From NCBI RefSeq assembly GCF_000003195.3, contig NC_012874.2, positions 57,964,600-58,028,599 on the forward strand: a DNA stretch of 64,000 nt. The letters run 5' to 3'. Within the stretch, counting starts at the first letter, position 1, and each line of letters opens with the position of its first letter. Shown here one piece after another: positions 31,862 through 44,213 of the stretch. The position numbers and the translations under genes were made by a program. Under the pieces are notes generated by a model. That model ran no database searches. It saw only the letters and a program-made list of their open reading frames with translations, and had not been told where the DNA came from. Source of the DNA: Sorghum bicolor. Its lineage: Eukaryota > Streptophyta > Magnoliopsida > Poales > Poaceae.

Positions 31862-32154
31862 CTTGAAAACAATGCATCAAGAATGCACTGGTTGACACTA
31901 TATGCATGGTACTACCGGATGAACAAGTCCACAATGGCATGCGCGCGCCCTCCCTATCGCGGGCCGTCCAGAGCATGCTCCAAGATTTGTTCGCAGTCAA
32001 CTCTCCCTTTTCCCATCTCCCATTCCCTCCCCGCTTCCCACATTTACTGTTTGTTTGTCATTCCTGTCCACACTACTTTCCTTTCCAGACTCTCTCTCTC
32101 CTTTTTACTTTTCTCCCTCACATATGTACCATATATACAGTACAACACGTACTG
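31862..32154. other. Intergenic, CT-rich, no feature
   Basis: Overlapping + frames of about 100 codons are Ser/Leu/Pro-rich products of a CT-rich stretch (CTCTCTCTCC at 32091), without a recognisable motif. Confidence 0.5.
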
Positions 32155-32390
32155 GGTCTTGTTTGGAGAGGTAAAAATGTTTTCGATATTATAGTACTTT
32201 CGTTTTTATTTGATAATTATTATTTAATCATAGACTAATTAGGTTTAAAAGATTCATCTCACTAATTAGGCTTAAACTGAATAATTAATTATTTTTTATG
32301 TATATTTAATGCTCTTTACATATGCCGTATGTTTTGATGCGACGGAAAATTTTGAAAAGTTTTTAAGTTTTGGGTGAACTAGGCGTACAG
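32155..32390. mobile_element. Degenerate MITE of the same broad family
   Basis: GGTCTTGTTTGGAGAGG at the left, then GACTAATTAGGTTTAAAAGATTC and GATGCGACGG, landmarks of the GGCCTTGTTTAGTT MITE family, and GGGTGAACTAGGC at the right. No clean target duplication was found. Confidence 0.6.
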
Positions 32391-32769
32391 AGTACACCCT
32401 ATCCCACACGCCACTCACCTTGCTCTGCCACCGCCCACCGCAGAACGGCGCAAACATTTCACTGACCGTACATACCAACCACCTCTATGTTACTATATTT
32501 GGCACAAAAATTAAACTAAAGCTATCTTAGGAAACTTTTTATTTTTGAAGCACCTAATTTGCCAATGCTAAATGTAGTAATAAGGAAACAAACAAATGAA
32601 TGTTACCTGCGCTAGAACTCGCGCTCGTGCCCCTGTGCCACGAGCTGGACTGGCTGCTAGACCTCACGGCGGATTCCAAAAATAACTTGCCATGTATCGG
32701 GTATTACTTATTAGGTAGTCTTAGCCTTGTTCTTTTCATCCGAAGCCAAGTGGGTTGGAAGAGATCGAG

Positions 32770-32906
32770 GCCTTGTTTGGATGTTGTCGGATTGACCTCA
32801 ATCCACATGTGTTGGAGTGGATTGGGGTGGAATTTAGTTCAAATTCCACTCCAACTCACCTCAACACATGTGGATTGATATAAATCTAACTACATCCAAA
32901 CAAGGC
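32770..32906. mobile_element. Fold-back MITE
   Basis: GCCTTGTTTGGATGT at the left and ACATCCAAACAAGGC at the right form perfect inverted ends, and the interior (CCACATGTGTTG ... CAACACATGTGG) is also palindromic. Target duplication not resolved. Confidence 0.75.
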
Positions 32907-33179
32907 TTGAGGTGGATTTACCCTTCGCGCCTCTTCAATCCCCTTGGATTGGGGAAAACTAAACAAAGCACATGAATGAAGTTACGTAGGCACATCAATC
33001 TCATTCTCAGTCCCATATGCAACCTGCAATGCATGGTCCGTATTATTGGCAAGCACTCTAAGCTGGTGGCCCTAGAGACATAAATATTAAAGTTAACCTC
33101 CAAACTACCCCCATAGAAGCAAAGTGACTGGAACCATGATCTTAGGTGGTGTGAAAACTTACTATGTAATTCTGTAGAG

Positions 33180-34960
33180 GTCCACGCTCTAGCTGCGTAC
33201 TCGCATGTGTGAACTCGTCGTACTCATCTCCTTCGTCCTCTAAGGGGTCGGAGTTAGGCAAGTTGACAATGTTCTTGTCGTCAAACCTTGGCCTATAGCT
33301 TCAGTTGAGTGCTGCATGCACCACCTACGCACGATCGATGAGTAACCTTGCATGTATTCTTCAACAGCAATAAGGATCCCATGATGCCGGTCAGATATAT
33401 AATGCATATCTTTCAATTAGGCCCAGTAACATATCGGTGTATCAAGTGCATGAATGACTACCTCAAGTTGTTCTCACTCTCAACCAAAATGAATGTAAGC
33501 GGTACAACAAGACGATCCTCACCATCAATGCAAGTGGCCATAAGGAGAATCCTTTTGTACTTCCCCATCAAGAATGTGCCATCAACGCTTCTCATAGGAT
33601 ATAATGTTTGAAAGCTTCAAAGCATTGCGGGAAGCACTAGAAAACACGCTGCAGGACAAGCCTCATTGCACCACGATGCTCGTCCTTCGTGTCCGTTTGG
33701 CATGTGAACCACTTCATGCCTAGATTGTAGTGGGTCACTGTTTTCAAAATCCTTGAAACCCTTGCATATGTGTCTTTCCAATCCCCCTACAACATCGCCA
33801 ATGCCTCTTGCTTTTCCCTTCATGCTTGACCATATGGATGGCGGTAATTGGTCAACCTAATTGATTTATTGGATTAGCAAGTGGCAAATACATCTAGATT
33901 GGCATGGACAAGGCCAATTAATCGGTAACCCATGTACCTTGTCGTGCCCTAAGAGTGTTCTTTGGGAGGGTACAAAATAATCAGATGCATGTGGTTGATT
34001 CACTTTGGTGATCCTCCATTTATTCAGCTCAGTAGGAAAAGGATGTTCCCATATGCCCCATCAGCATCCTTGCTAGCACTACACTATGTATCATGTGGAA
34101 GCACACGAGTGAATGATGTTGTAAGCCATGTGGTGCCTAACTGAATAGTCCTTTAGCCATAACTTTAGGTCTTCAAGGCTATCAAATACCATAATTGATG
34201 AACTATTTCTCACTATCCACTTCTAGATCCAACGACTTCAGCCCACCCTCACTAAAAATGTCCTCGAACAATGAGGCGTCCAGAAACATGTATAGCTTCA
34301 AGTTTCCTCCTCTCATATGACATCAAGGGTTGTATAACATTCCTAGTGATGACCCCTCGTCGATTGGGGCATGCACCATTTATTACCATTGGGATGGGCA
34401 ACTCCTGTGATTCCTCTATAGTTGGTTCTAGACGCTTGCTAGTTTCCACCACTCTTACACTTCCACACCACTGATAAGTCATGGTTGTTGTCATCATCAT
34501 CTGAATAATCAACCCCCTCTTTGTTCATCCTCTAGTCTCTTTCCTTCTCCTCAAATGCCCCTTCATGGTAGTTGTTATTGACCCGAGCCTCTTCATACCT
34601 AGAACAATATGTGCCAGCTCAAGAATCGATACCCTAGATAGGTATAGTGTCAAGTTTCCTTGGTCAACTAACTCATAGGCCTCCTAAGTGTCTTGCTCAA
34701 CTATCTCCTCTTAGGTAACTTGCTTAATTGGCTCATCTAGGGATATCTCTCATCGACATGACCCACAATGGCACTACTTACTCCTATCATAGCATTTTGA
34801 ATCTCAACTCTACAGTTAGTTTCCACTACAACTTTCGCGCAATTCACTTGGCATCCCTTCTCTAATCCAACTGACCTACGTGGAACACTCATCCAATTCA
34901 CATGCATACATACTACCACCTAGTACATCTAAAACCTAACCATGTCAAATCGAACAATGT
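33180..34960 (-). pseudogene. Mutator-like (MULE) transposase remnant
   Basis: On the minus strand, 33390-33600 reads SVDGTFLMGKYKRILLMATC, VPLTFILVESENN, RYVTGP and, after a frame change, ISDRHHGIL, which are the first two Asp regions of the MULE DDE domain. Upstream (33617-33823) a shifted frame follows the expected pre-catalytic region, and more decayed N-terminal-like sequence extends to about 34960. Stops and frameshifts are frequent. 33180-33300 is also coding-like (RFDDKNIVNLPNSDPLEDE) but may be separate. No inverted ends were located. Confidence 0.6.
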
Positions 34961-35199
34961 ATATGGCAACTAACCAAATCAAGTAGAGATGATACCTTCC
35001 ACGAGTGATTTCCACCACTTGGCACTACTAGAGACGGGTATTTCCTGTCGGTTTTTATTTTTCATGTCGGTTTCATTCAAACCATCAGGAATGTTGATAA
35101 CTCATGTCGGCTTGTAAAAACCGATATGAATAAGTCTGGGTATTCCTGACGACTCTTGAAATCCAATGGGAAACACCGAAAGACTCTTGACAGGTAGTC

Positions 35200-35373
35200 A
35201 AAACTAAGAATGGGGATGATGCTCCAAATAGATACCTGTGGTTCTTCCCTAGTCTAACATAATGAACAAAATAGACAGTTCCTTCCCTTATTTTTTCATA
35301 TAGTTCATTAAGTTATACTAGAGAAGAACCATGGGTATCTATTTGGAGCACCATCCCCATCCTTACTCAAAAC
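35200..35373. repeat. Fold-back hairpin, arms about 70 bp
   Basis: Left arm around AGATACCTGTGGTTCTTCCC and right arm around GAAGAACCATGGGTATCTATTTGG are long imperfect complements, separated by about 30 bases. Could be a small fold-back transposon or a structured RNA source. Confidence 0.75.
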
Positions 35374-35465
35374 CTACAAAATTTGTGTGCCCGCAGGACA
35401 CAAAAAATGAGAGGACACAGTTGCCACTCAGTCGCGTGGCCCAGCCGGCTAACTTGAAGACCCGC

Positions 35466-35707
35466 TTGCGTTGTTTAGTTGAGGAGGTGAAAAGTATTTC
35501 GGTAATGTAGCATTTTCATTTTTATTGGACAATTATTGTCCAGCCATGGACTAACTAGGCTTAAAAGATTTGTCTTGTAAATTACACGCAAACTAGGTAA
35601 TTAGTTATTTTTATCTATAATTAATGTTCCATACATGTGCCGGAAGATTCGATATGATGAAGAATCTTAAAAAGTTTTTGGGTTTTGAGCGTGAACTAAA
35701 CAAGGTC
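35466..35707. mobile_element. MITE of the GGCCTTGTTTAGTT family
   Basis: GTTGTTTAGTTGAG at the left, GTGAACTAAACAAGGTC at the right, with the usual interior GACTAACTAGGCTTAAAAGATT. About 242 bp. Confidence 0.75.
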
Positions 35708-35716
35708 TGATACTTT

Positions 35717-36690
35717 GTGGGTTCCATGTGGAGGCATAAAGAAAAAAATCATGAAACCCTAGACACACACCTCCCACTCCCACGCCTGCTGTCGCTAGGG
35801 CTCCTCCCACGCCTACCACGTGCTGCTCCCCGATGTCTGTGCTGCCGGCGCCCCCAAGGGAATCCCGACGCCTATGCCTCCACTGCCCTGAGGGCGCTCT
35901 ATGACGTCCACGCCACCGGTAGCCGCCGCCCCGAGAGGGGGTCCCTGAACCCACGCTGCCGCCTCCCCCACGGTCCTAGAGGCTCTCCCGTGGCCGCGCC
36001 ACCGGTAGCTGCCGCCCCAAGAGAGCACCTCCACGTACGCGCCGCGGGCAGCCGCTGCCCCAACGGGGCTCCCCCGATGCATGCGCACCCTGTCTCCTCC
36101 AAGTCCCGACCTGTGCAAGGTGCCCTCTTTCTCACCCTCTCCCAATCTCCCTCTCAGATCTGCTCTTTCTTTCCATTCCTGCAAGGGATCTATGTTCACA
36201 GTTGCATAAGAATGATGAGATCCATGTTTTTGTTTAGAATAGAATATGGTGGTGTTGATAATCTTGCTGCTGTCTACTTTATTCTGCATAAAAAACGAAA
36301 ATTAGGTCAATGTTTTCCAGTATGTTTCTATGAATAACATCCTTTAATTGTACAATTAATTTAAAAGGATCATTTCTTTGTAAAAAAACGTATTTCTTTT
36401 TATTTCTGCACTATAGATTGTTTTTCTATTTTGGTCATGTTATGATAACCAAACAAGAGTCCTGCAATTGGTGAAAATATTGTCTCTATATATCATAATT
36501 CAATTGGCCTTTCATGGCTCTGTCATAGAACAACTCAATGATTTAGTGGAGGTAGTCTAACAACTAAAATATATGTCTAATATTATTTAACAGAGTATCA
36601 TATGCTCCTGATATCTTAGTTTTCTGAGAATATTTGCAGCTGGAGTTCTACAACCATATCTATCATGTACAGGCATGCTCCCCTGCAGGT
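35717..36690 (+). pseudogene. Captured gene-like segment in the CACTA element
   Basis: A GC-rich Pro/Arg/Ser-rich frame from 35717, followed by AT-rich sequence and an exon-like piece with TTTGCAG acceptor and GTATAA donor at about 36640-36689 (LEFYNHIYHVQACSPA). This looks like the 5' exon and a later exon of a host gene on the + strand. Not recognised. Confidence 0.35.
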
Positions 36691-37840
36691 ATAAAATATT
36701 TTTCCTCATTTCTTGTAATTAGCTCTTGTTGTTGCCTTTAAGTCTCTAGTCAATGTACTTAGCATGACAAGTTAGAGGAAATTTAAGTGACTCTGAATCT
36801 CTAATCATTGTATGGAAAACATGTTTGAAATGATTTTTTTATTGCTCATACCTATGGAAAACATCATGTATTCAACTAGAAAAAATGGTGTGGTGTTGCC
36901 GGACCAGCCATATGTTGGGTTTCTGGAAGCTGATGTTGAATTTATTATGGGCTAGACTCATTTAGATTTAATAAATCAATAAACTCTATGGTGTGTAATT
37001 AGGGGCACTATATGTTGTACCGAATTAGAAGTCCAAGAGTTGGAGGGTAGGCAGGCGGTGCGGGAGTTTCAACTCAATTATGTGAGAGTTTCAACTCACT
37101 ATCTGCGGGGTGTTTCGATAGATAACTGAGGGAGTTTCAACTCCGCGTGAAAACCCTTCAGATGCTCATCTCCTCAGCTGCCAACAGGGAGTCCCTTCCC
37201 CTCCTCCTCTCCTCTCTAGCCACAAGGATAAATAGGAGACTCTCATCTCTTTGGTACAACAAGAGAGAACACTCAAAACACAGTTTTGTTGCAAAGAAGG
37301 AATTCCCATAACGTAACTCCGCGCGCACGGAGGAGCGAGAAGGCAGGTGCCTCCGAAGCCCTTATTGTTCGAGACCTTGCACGGGGGATCGCAATTAGGT
37401 TTTTGGGGAGCGTCGTCGTGACTACCCAAACCACCGCTGCTGTTCGTGGTCGTCTTCAAGCATCGTCACCGTCTTCCTCACGCAGTCGTGGGCGGATTTC
37501 TCCTTCCCGGTGGAGAGATCATCTTCATCGTCTACATCATGGAATTTGGACAAGGATCAGGATCCTCAGAGCGTATGGGAGGGTATGATCTGCTCATCTT
37601 CCTGTTGTGTTTTGTCTTCTAGATCATACATGTTTTAGTAGTTCAATCATGTTGTTTCTGTTTATACCATGTGTCTGTTTCTGCTATAAGATATCTGCTC
37701 TTTCTGCTTGTTTCGTTGGTTCAGTCTAGTAGTTTCGTATACCGTTGTCTATCTGTTTCAGTAGTTTTGTTTCATCATTTCATATGTTGTCTCATGTTTA
37801 TTGTTGTAATGAGATATATGCCTTGTCTTGTTATGCAATA

Positions 37841-38386
37841 CTCCCTCCGTATCCTAATTAGAGGACGTTCTGCATTTGAAGCTAACTACATGAAAGGAAG
37901 ACGTTCACCCGTTTTAACATTTGTTTGGACGCTGGACGGTGATACCCCTTTTGCATGCTCTCATCAGTTATTAATCGCTAGCGGCAGCGAGCCTGTTCGC
38001 ATACTCATCATTAATCGCGCTGTCCTCGAGTGAAGAGATCGCTTTGTTTGGACGCTCGACGCTGATACCCCTTTTGCATGCTCTCATCAGTTATTAATTG
38101 CTAGCGGCAGCGAGCCTGTTCGCATACTCATCATTAATCGCGCCAGCTGAGCCATGCAAAAATTGTGGCCACTACGCAATAAAAATGCGGTTGCCAGGAT
38201 TTGAACTGTCGATCTCTAGCCTCAGGCTGTGCAGTCTTGGCCAGCTGAGCTACAACTGATTGTTGTATAAGTAGCACCGCGTAATGTATTTAATAAGGGC
38301 AAGACAGGAAAACTAACCCCTAATTAATTATCTCTTGGTAATCGTATTTATGTCCTAAACGTCATCTAATTAGGATACAGAGGGAG
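37841..38386. mobile_element. Stowaway-like DNA transposon inserted in the copia 5' LTR
   Basis: Inverted ends CTCCCTCCGTATCCTAATTA and, reversed, CTCCCTCTGTATCCTAATTA, flanked by TA on both sides. The 3' LTR has the empty site (GCAATATATATT near 43870), which confirms the limits. At 546 bp it is longer than most Stowaway MITEs because it carries a 96-bp duplicated segment (37922-38017 and 38045-38140) and a tRNA-like stretch. Confidence 0.88.
38187..38259 (-). tRNA. tRNA-like pseudogene inside the transposon
   Basis: The minus strand has TAGCTCAGCTGG (box A-like) and AGTTCAAATCC (box B-like) with tRNA spacing. The span is 73 bases, the ends partly pair (CAGTTG with CAACCG) and TTTTT follows directly. 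The anticodon and T stems do not pair, so no identity can be assigned and it is not a working tRNA. Confidence 0.4.
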
Positions 38387-38639
38387 TATATATTATGCTT
38401 TCATGTTTTTAATAATCACATGCTTCACATGTTATTTGATCACATGTTCCATATTGCTATGAACATGTATGATATCATAATTTCTATGATTAATAATCTT
38501 CTATATGTCATCATCATAATGTTAATTTGTGGAATTAAAATGATATAGAAATTGCCTAATTATCTAACAGTACAAAAACCTAATTATAGGCTATTTTGTG
38601 TCAGAAGTTTTGTTGTTGTGTTAAAGTCTGATCCTTTTG

Positions 38640-39440
38640 ATGGTAAAACTTCTTGATCTAGAAAGCTAAGATAGAACTGTGGCTCACTGCTATGTCATGT
38701 TGGGATGCCTCTAAGAGCAAGCCTAATAACTTACCTCCTGCAGATGAGGCAAAGTTCAGGGTTGATAACAACCTCTTTCAAGGTGCAGTGATTTGCACAC
38801 TTGATCCAAAATTCCAGAAAAGCTACATAATTCTTCCAAGCGGGAAAGAATTATGGGATGCTCTTGTGGCTAAGTTTGGAGTTACTGATGCTGGTACTAA
38901 GTTGTATCTTATGGAGCAGTTGTATGACTACAAGATGGTTGAGAACCGTTCTGTAGTGGAACAAGCTCATGAGATTCAGACACTGACTAAGGAACTTGAA
39001 CTTTTCCCTTGTCCCCTGCTTGACAAGTTTGTGGCTGGTGGTATTATCACCAAGTTACCACCTTCTTGGAAGGAATTTGCTACTTCTCTCAAGCACAAGA
39101 GACAAGAGTTCAATGTTGAGGAACTCATTGGCACTCTTGATGTTGAGGAGAGGGCGAGAGCAAAAGATAATGGGAAAGGTGTTGAGCCTTCTACTGCCAT
39201 TGTGGTGCAGAAGAAATTACACAAGTTTAACAAGAAGAAAAACCAGAAAAAGAAAGAGAACAACCATAAGCCCAATCAGTCCACTCAATTCAAGAAAACT
39301 ACCAACAATAACAAGAAGGGAGGCTATTTTGTTTGTGGTAGTGAGGAACACTAGGCAAGTGAGTGCCCAGATCGCAGGTTCTTCCAAGAGAAGAAATCAG
39401 CTAATGTTGTAACCGCTGAGGCTGCAGGAGCATCTGGTAT
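38640..39440 (+). pseudogene. copia gag remnant
   Basis: The open frame 38692-39354 has the UBN2/Retrotran_gag_2 pattern (KELWDALVAKFG, LYDYKMVENRSVVEQ, LPPSWKEF), then a Lys/Asn-rich stretch and a zinc knuckle that has lost its first Cys (YFVCGSEEH) and is cut by a TAG at 39352-39354. The N-terminus is damaged by a stop upstream of 38690 (FDGKTS then TGA/TAG-rich sequence). Confidence 0.85.
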
Positions 39441-39479
39441 GGTAATTCTTTGCCATATGTTCTTTCAGTTTGTAATTCA

Positions 39480-42290
39480 CCAGAGTGGTGGATGGATAGT
39501 GGTGCAAATATACATGTGTGTGCTGATGTTTCCTTGTTTGCCACTTAGCAGGTCGGGAGGTCTGGTGCCTTGTTGATGAAAAATGGGTCGCGTGCTCATG
39601 TTCTTGGTGTTGGTACGATCATTCTGAAGTTTACTTTGGGGAAGCCGGTGCCATTGAAGAACGTGCAACATGTGCCCTCCATCAAGAAAAATCTTGTTAG
39701 CGCCTACTTTGTGTCGAAATATGGATCCTTTGTTGGTAAAGGATATGATTGTGGAGGTTTGTTCTGCTTATCTTTGCATGATGTGTGTAATAAAATGGTG
39801 AATTTTGTTGATATTTCTGATGAGTCAGATTTATGGCATTCACGCTTTTGTCATGCAAGCTATGATTCTCTTATGCGGTTAGCAAATCTGAATTTAATTC
39901 CTAAATTTAACTTGGTCAAAAAGTCTAAGTGTCATGTTTGTGTTGAATCAAAACAACCCCATGAGCCTCACAAGGCTACTGAGGCAAGGAACTTGGCACC
40001 TCTAGAACTTATTCATTCCGATTTATGTGAAATGAATGGTATTTTGACTAAAAGCGGTAAAAGATACTTTATCACATTTATAGATGACTCTACCATATTT
40101 TGATATGTGTATCTCTTAAAAATAAAGGATGAAGTACTCCATTATTTTAAGGCCTATAAAGCTGAAGTTGAGAACCAACTAGAGAGGAAAATAAAATGTT
40201 TAAGGTCTGATAGAGGTGGAGAATATTTCTCAAATGATTTTGATGAATTTTGTGTGGAACACAGTATTATTCATGAGAGGACATTGCCATTCTCACCACA
40301 ATCCAACAGGATTGCTGAAAGGAAAAACCACACTCTAACTGATTTGGTGAATGCCATGTTGAGTACAGCGGGATTATCCAAAGAATGGTGGGGTGAGGCA
40401 ATTTTGGCAGCGTGTCATGTCCTGAATAGAGTTCCAACAAAGAACAAAGAGATTACACCATTTGAGGAATGGGAAAAGATAAGATTAAATCTCTCATATT
40501 TGCGCACATGGTGTTGCTTGGCTAAGATGAATGTGCCAATCAACAAAAAGCGTAAACTTGAGCCTAAAACTGTTGATTGTATTTTCCTAGGCTATTCTTT
40601 CCACAGCACTGGATATAGGTTCTTAATTATAAAATTTGTTGTGCCTGATATGTATGTTGATACTATCATGGAGTCAAGAGACGCTACATTTTTTGAGAAT
40701 GAGTTTCCCATGAAAAATACACCTAGTAAAACAAGTCATGAGACTATAATACCCCATGAGCAAGAATTGTCTATTCCTATAGATCATGCTAAGGAGACTC
40801 ACATGCACATCCCTAAGGAGGATGATACTATAGTCACTCGAAAGAGCAAGAGATAGAGGATTGCAAAATCCTTTGTTGATGACTTTATAGTGTACCTTGT
40901 GGAAGACACACCAACCACCATTAGAGAGGCATATTCCTCTCTTGATGCTGACTTATGGAAGGAAGCAGTAAGGAGTGAGATGGATTCTATTAGGTCTAAT
41001 AGAACTTGGAAGATCGTTGACCGTCCTTATGGTTGTCAACCTATAGGATGCAAGTGGATCTTTAAGAAAAAGCTTAGGCCTAATGGTACAATTGGCAAGG
41101 CTTGTGGCCAAAGGATATACCCAAAAGGAGGGTGAAGATTTCTTTGACACCTATTCACCAATGGCTCGATTGACTATAATTCTTACACATTAATAGCTGT
41201 GGCAGCCTCTTAGGGTCGTATCATTCATCAGATGGATGTTAAGACAGCTTTCCTTAGTGGAGAGTTGGATGAGGAGATCTATATGGATTAGCCAGAAGGC
41301 TTCATTGTGAGTGGTCAAGAGAACAACGTGTGCAAGTTGTTAAAGTCATTATACGGTCTAAAACAAGCACCTAAGCAATGACATTAAAAGTTTGATAATA
41401 CTCTCATTGCTGCTGTCTTTGTTGTGAATGAAGTTGACACGTGTGTATATTATCGATATGGTGGGGGTGAGGTCATTATGATGTGCATGTATGTTGATGA
41501 CATACTGATCTTTGGATCAAACCTCAACATCATTGAGGAAGTAAAGAAACTTCTATCTAGTAATTTCAATTTGAAAGATTTGGGAGAACCTGATGTCATT
41601 ATTAACATCAAGCTTATCGAAGAAGGTGATGGTGGGGTAACTTTGTTACAATCCCATTATGTGGATAAGGTATTGAGTCGCTTTGGTTTTAGTGACTGTG
41701 ATCCTGCTCCTACACCTTATGACCCTAGCATGCTATTGAGGAAAAATAGGAGAATTGCAAGGGATCAATTGACATACTCCTAGATCATTGGTTCACTCAT
41801 GTATCTTGTGAGTGCAACAAGGCCTGACATCTCATATGCTATGTGCAAGCTAAGTTGGTTTGTTTCAAAACCAGGGGATGATCACTGGCGTGCTCTTGAG
41901 AGAGTGTTGCACTATTTGAAAGATACTATGACATATGGTATCCATTATATTGGGAACCCTAGAGTGCTAGAAGGCTATTATGATGCCAACTAGATTTCTG
42001 ATGCTAATGAGTTGTATGCCACGAGCGGATATGTGTTCTTGCTTGGAGGTGATGTTGTTTCTTAAGAGTCTTGCAAGCAGACTATCATAACAAAGTCTAC
42101 CATGGAAGCAGAACTCGCAGCATTAGACACTGCTGGGGCTGAGGCCAAGTGGTTTCGTGAACTCTTGATGGATTTACCGGTAGTTGAAATACCGGCTATC
42201 TCCATGAACTGTGTCAACCAGACTGTGATTACAAAGGTCAACAGTTCCAAGAATAACATGAAGTCTACAAGGCATGTGAAAAAAGATTAA
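39480..42290 (+). pseudogene. copia pol remnant: protease, integrase, RT, RNase H
   Basis: Protease: WWMDSGANIHVC at about 39483. Integrase: HHCC zinc region (WHSRFCHAS ... CHVCVESKQ, 39834-39953), first Asp in IHSDLCEMN, second in RSDRGGEYF, Glu in IAERKNHTL. Reverse transcriptase: DVKTAFLSGELDEEIYM (41235), SLYGLKQAP and the catalytic YVDDILIFG (about 41490). RNase H: TKSTMEAELAALDTAGAEAK (42092). Breaks are numerous: a stop at about 40102, stops near 40855, 41290, 41382, 41781, 41991 and 42063, and a frameshift near 41130. No active enzyme can be made. Confidence 0.9.
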
Positions 42291-42974
42291 AATCTATCAA
42301 AAAGCTAAAAACCTCTAGAGTTATAACGGTGGATTATGTCCACACATCGAATAATCTGACAGATCAATTCACTAAGGGTCTATCACGCAATGTGATAGAA
42401 AGTGCATTGAGAGAAATGGGTATGAGACCCACGTGAAATCTACTGTAGTGGTAACATGTTCTATGTGATCGGAGATCCCGTGAAGTAGAGTGGTGAAATA
42501 AGCTATGAGTAGGTTGAGAGGAAAGATCTCTTTCTTGACTCATTTCTGATGCACATCTTTCCAATCTGTAAGGCAGGATGATATTTACCTTAATGTATTC
42601 CTAGAGTCTTATAAAGGTGAGATGTTGTCCTACAAAACATCTTTTGAGGAATACACCTACATGAGTCAGACTGCTGGTCACAGTCTATGGGATTTGGGTA
42701 ATCCCTAAATACTCATAAAAGGCACTGAAGTGTGACTTATATGCTTCAAACAGCAGGGATGCCTTGTGCATCCTAGTATCAGCTAAGGACTTGAGTGGAT
42801 CTCATCTCGCACAAAACTATTAATTCAAGGCTTAGTCCATTATTCAGTTGTGAGTGGGTGAAACTCTTGTTCTAAATGGATGTTCAACTTAACAGTCTCC
42901 ATCGAAACACTTGTATATCAAAGAATTGTGGTTCTGATGCTTCATCTTTACAAACCCTAGAGTTTGGTGGGGAT

Positions 42975-44055
42975 TATTGGATTTATTATGGGATAAACCC
43001 ATTTAGATTTAATAAATCAATAAACTCTATGGTGTGTAATTATGGGCAATATATGTTATACCAAATTGGAAGTCCAAGAGTTGGAGGGTAGGCAGGCAGT
43101 GCGGGAGTTTCAACTCAGTTATGTGAGAGTTTCAACTCACAATCTGTGGGTGTTTCGATAGATAACTAAGGGAGTTTCAACTGCGAATGAAAACCCTTCA
43201 GATGCCTGTCTCCTCGACCACCAACAGGGAGTCCCTTCCCCTCCTCCTCTCCTCTCTAGCCACAAGGATAAATAGGAGACTCTCATCTCTTTGGTACAAC
43301 AAGAGAGAACACTCAGAACACAGTTTCGTTGCAAAGAAGGAATTCCCATCTCGTAACTCCATGCGCACGAAAGAGCGAGAGGGCAGGTTCCTCCGAAGCC
43401 CTTGTCATTCAAGACCTTGCACGGGGATCAACAATTAGGTTTTTGGGGAGCGTCATCACGACTGCCCAAACCGTCGCTGCTGTTCGTGCTCGTCTTCAAG
43501 CGTTGTCACCGTCTTCCTCACGTAGTCACGGACGGATTTCTCCTTCCGGGTGGAGAGATCATCTTCATCGTCTACATTATGGAAGTTGGACAAGGATCGG
43601 GATCCTTGGAGCGTATGGGAGGGTATGATCTGTTCATCTTCCTGCTATGTTTCGTCTTCCAGATCATACATGTTTCAGTAGTTCAATCATGTTGTTTCTG
43701 TTTATACCATGTGTCTACTTTTGCTATAAGATATCTGCTCTGTCTGCTTGTTTCATTGGTTCGGTCTAGTTGTTTCGTATACCATTGTCTATAGTTTTAT
43801 TTTATCATTTCATATGTTGTCTCATTTTTTATTGTTGTAATGAGATATATGCCTTGTCTTGTTGTTATGCAATATATATTATGCTTTCATGCTTTTAATA
43901 ATCACATGCTTCACATGTTATTTGATCACATGTTCCATATTGCTATGAACATGTATGATATCATAACTTCTATGATTAATAATCTTCTATATGTCATCAT
44001 TATAATGTTAATTTATGGAATTAAAATGATATGAAAATTGCCTAATTATCTAACA
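42975..44055 (+). repeat. 3' LTR of the copia element
   Basis: Begins TATTGGATTTATTATGGG (the usual TG is TA here) right after the purine tract GTTTGGTGGGGAT, ends CTAACA. 1081 bp. It keeps the uninterrupted target of the transposon found in the 5' LTR. Confidence 0.9.
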
Positions 44056-44120
44056 GCTAAGTAGAGCACTGAGATCTTTACCTTATATAAATCATGGCAA
44101 CATTGGCAAATCTACTCAAA

Positions 44121-44213
44121 TGACTTACTACCGAACAGCAAGATATTTGCCATGTTCGGTTTGTGGAAGCTGAGCAAATCATGGAAAATCTCTTGTTGTT
44201 CGGTAGTAAGTCA
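44121..44213. repeat. 93-base hairpin, arms ~34 bp
   Basis: TGACTTACTACCGAACAGCA at the left is complementary to TGTTCGGTAGTAAGTCA at the right, and pairing continues inward (AGATATTTGCCATG with CATGGAAAATCTC). The loop is about 25 bases. The size would suit a small-RNA precursor, but a MITE remnant is equally likely. Confidence 0.7.

Larger units (their letters stand above)
36934..38569 (+). repeat. 5' LTR of the copia element
   Basis: TGTTGAATTTATTATGGG...CTAACA. About 1090 bp once the inserted transposon 37841-38386 is removed, matching the 1081-bp 3' LTR. A primer site should follow; GTGTCAGAAGTTTTG near 38608 is at best a very degenerate trace of the usual initiator-tRNA-Met site. Confidence 0.9.
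36934..44055 (+). mobile_element. Ty1/copia LTR retrotransposon, complete but decayed
   Basis: 5' LTR 36934-38569, gag and pol remnants in the order protease, integrase, reverse transcriptase, RNase H (copia order), 3' LTR 42975-44055. The 5-bp flanks GCTGA (36929-36933) and GCTAA (44056-44060) form a target duplication with one substitution. The many stops, the 546-bp insertion in the 5' LTR and the LTR divergence show it is old and immobile. Confidence 0.92.

Noticed and set aside
35717..36337. Intact host gene of 206 codons
   Set aside because: Pro/Arg-rich low-complexity product, no domain, lies between transposon parts; kept only as a captured gene-like segment.
38187..38259. Functional tRNA gene
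   Set aside because: Box A and box B resemble the consensus, but the anticodon and T stems do not pair and no anticodon can be assigned.
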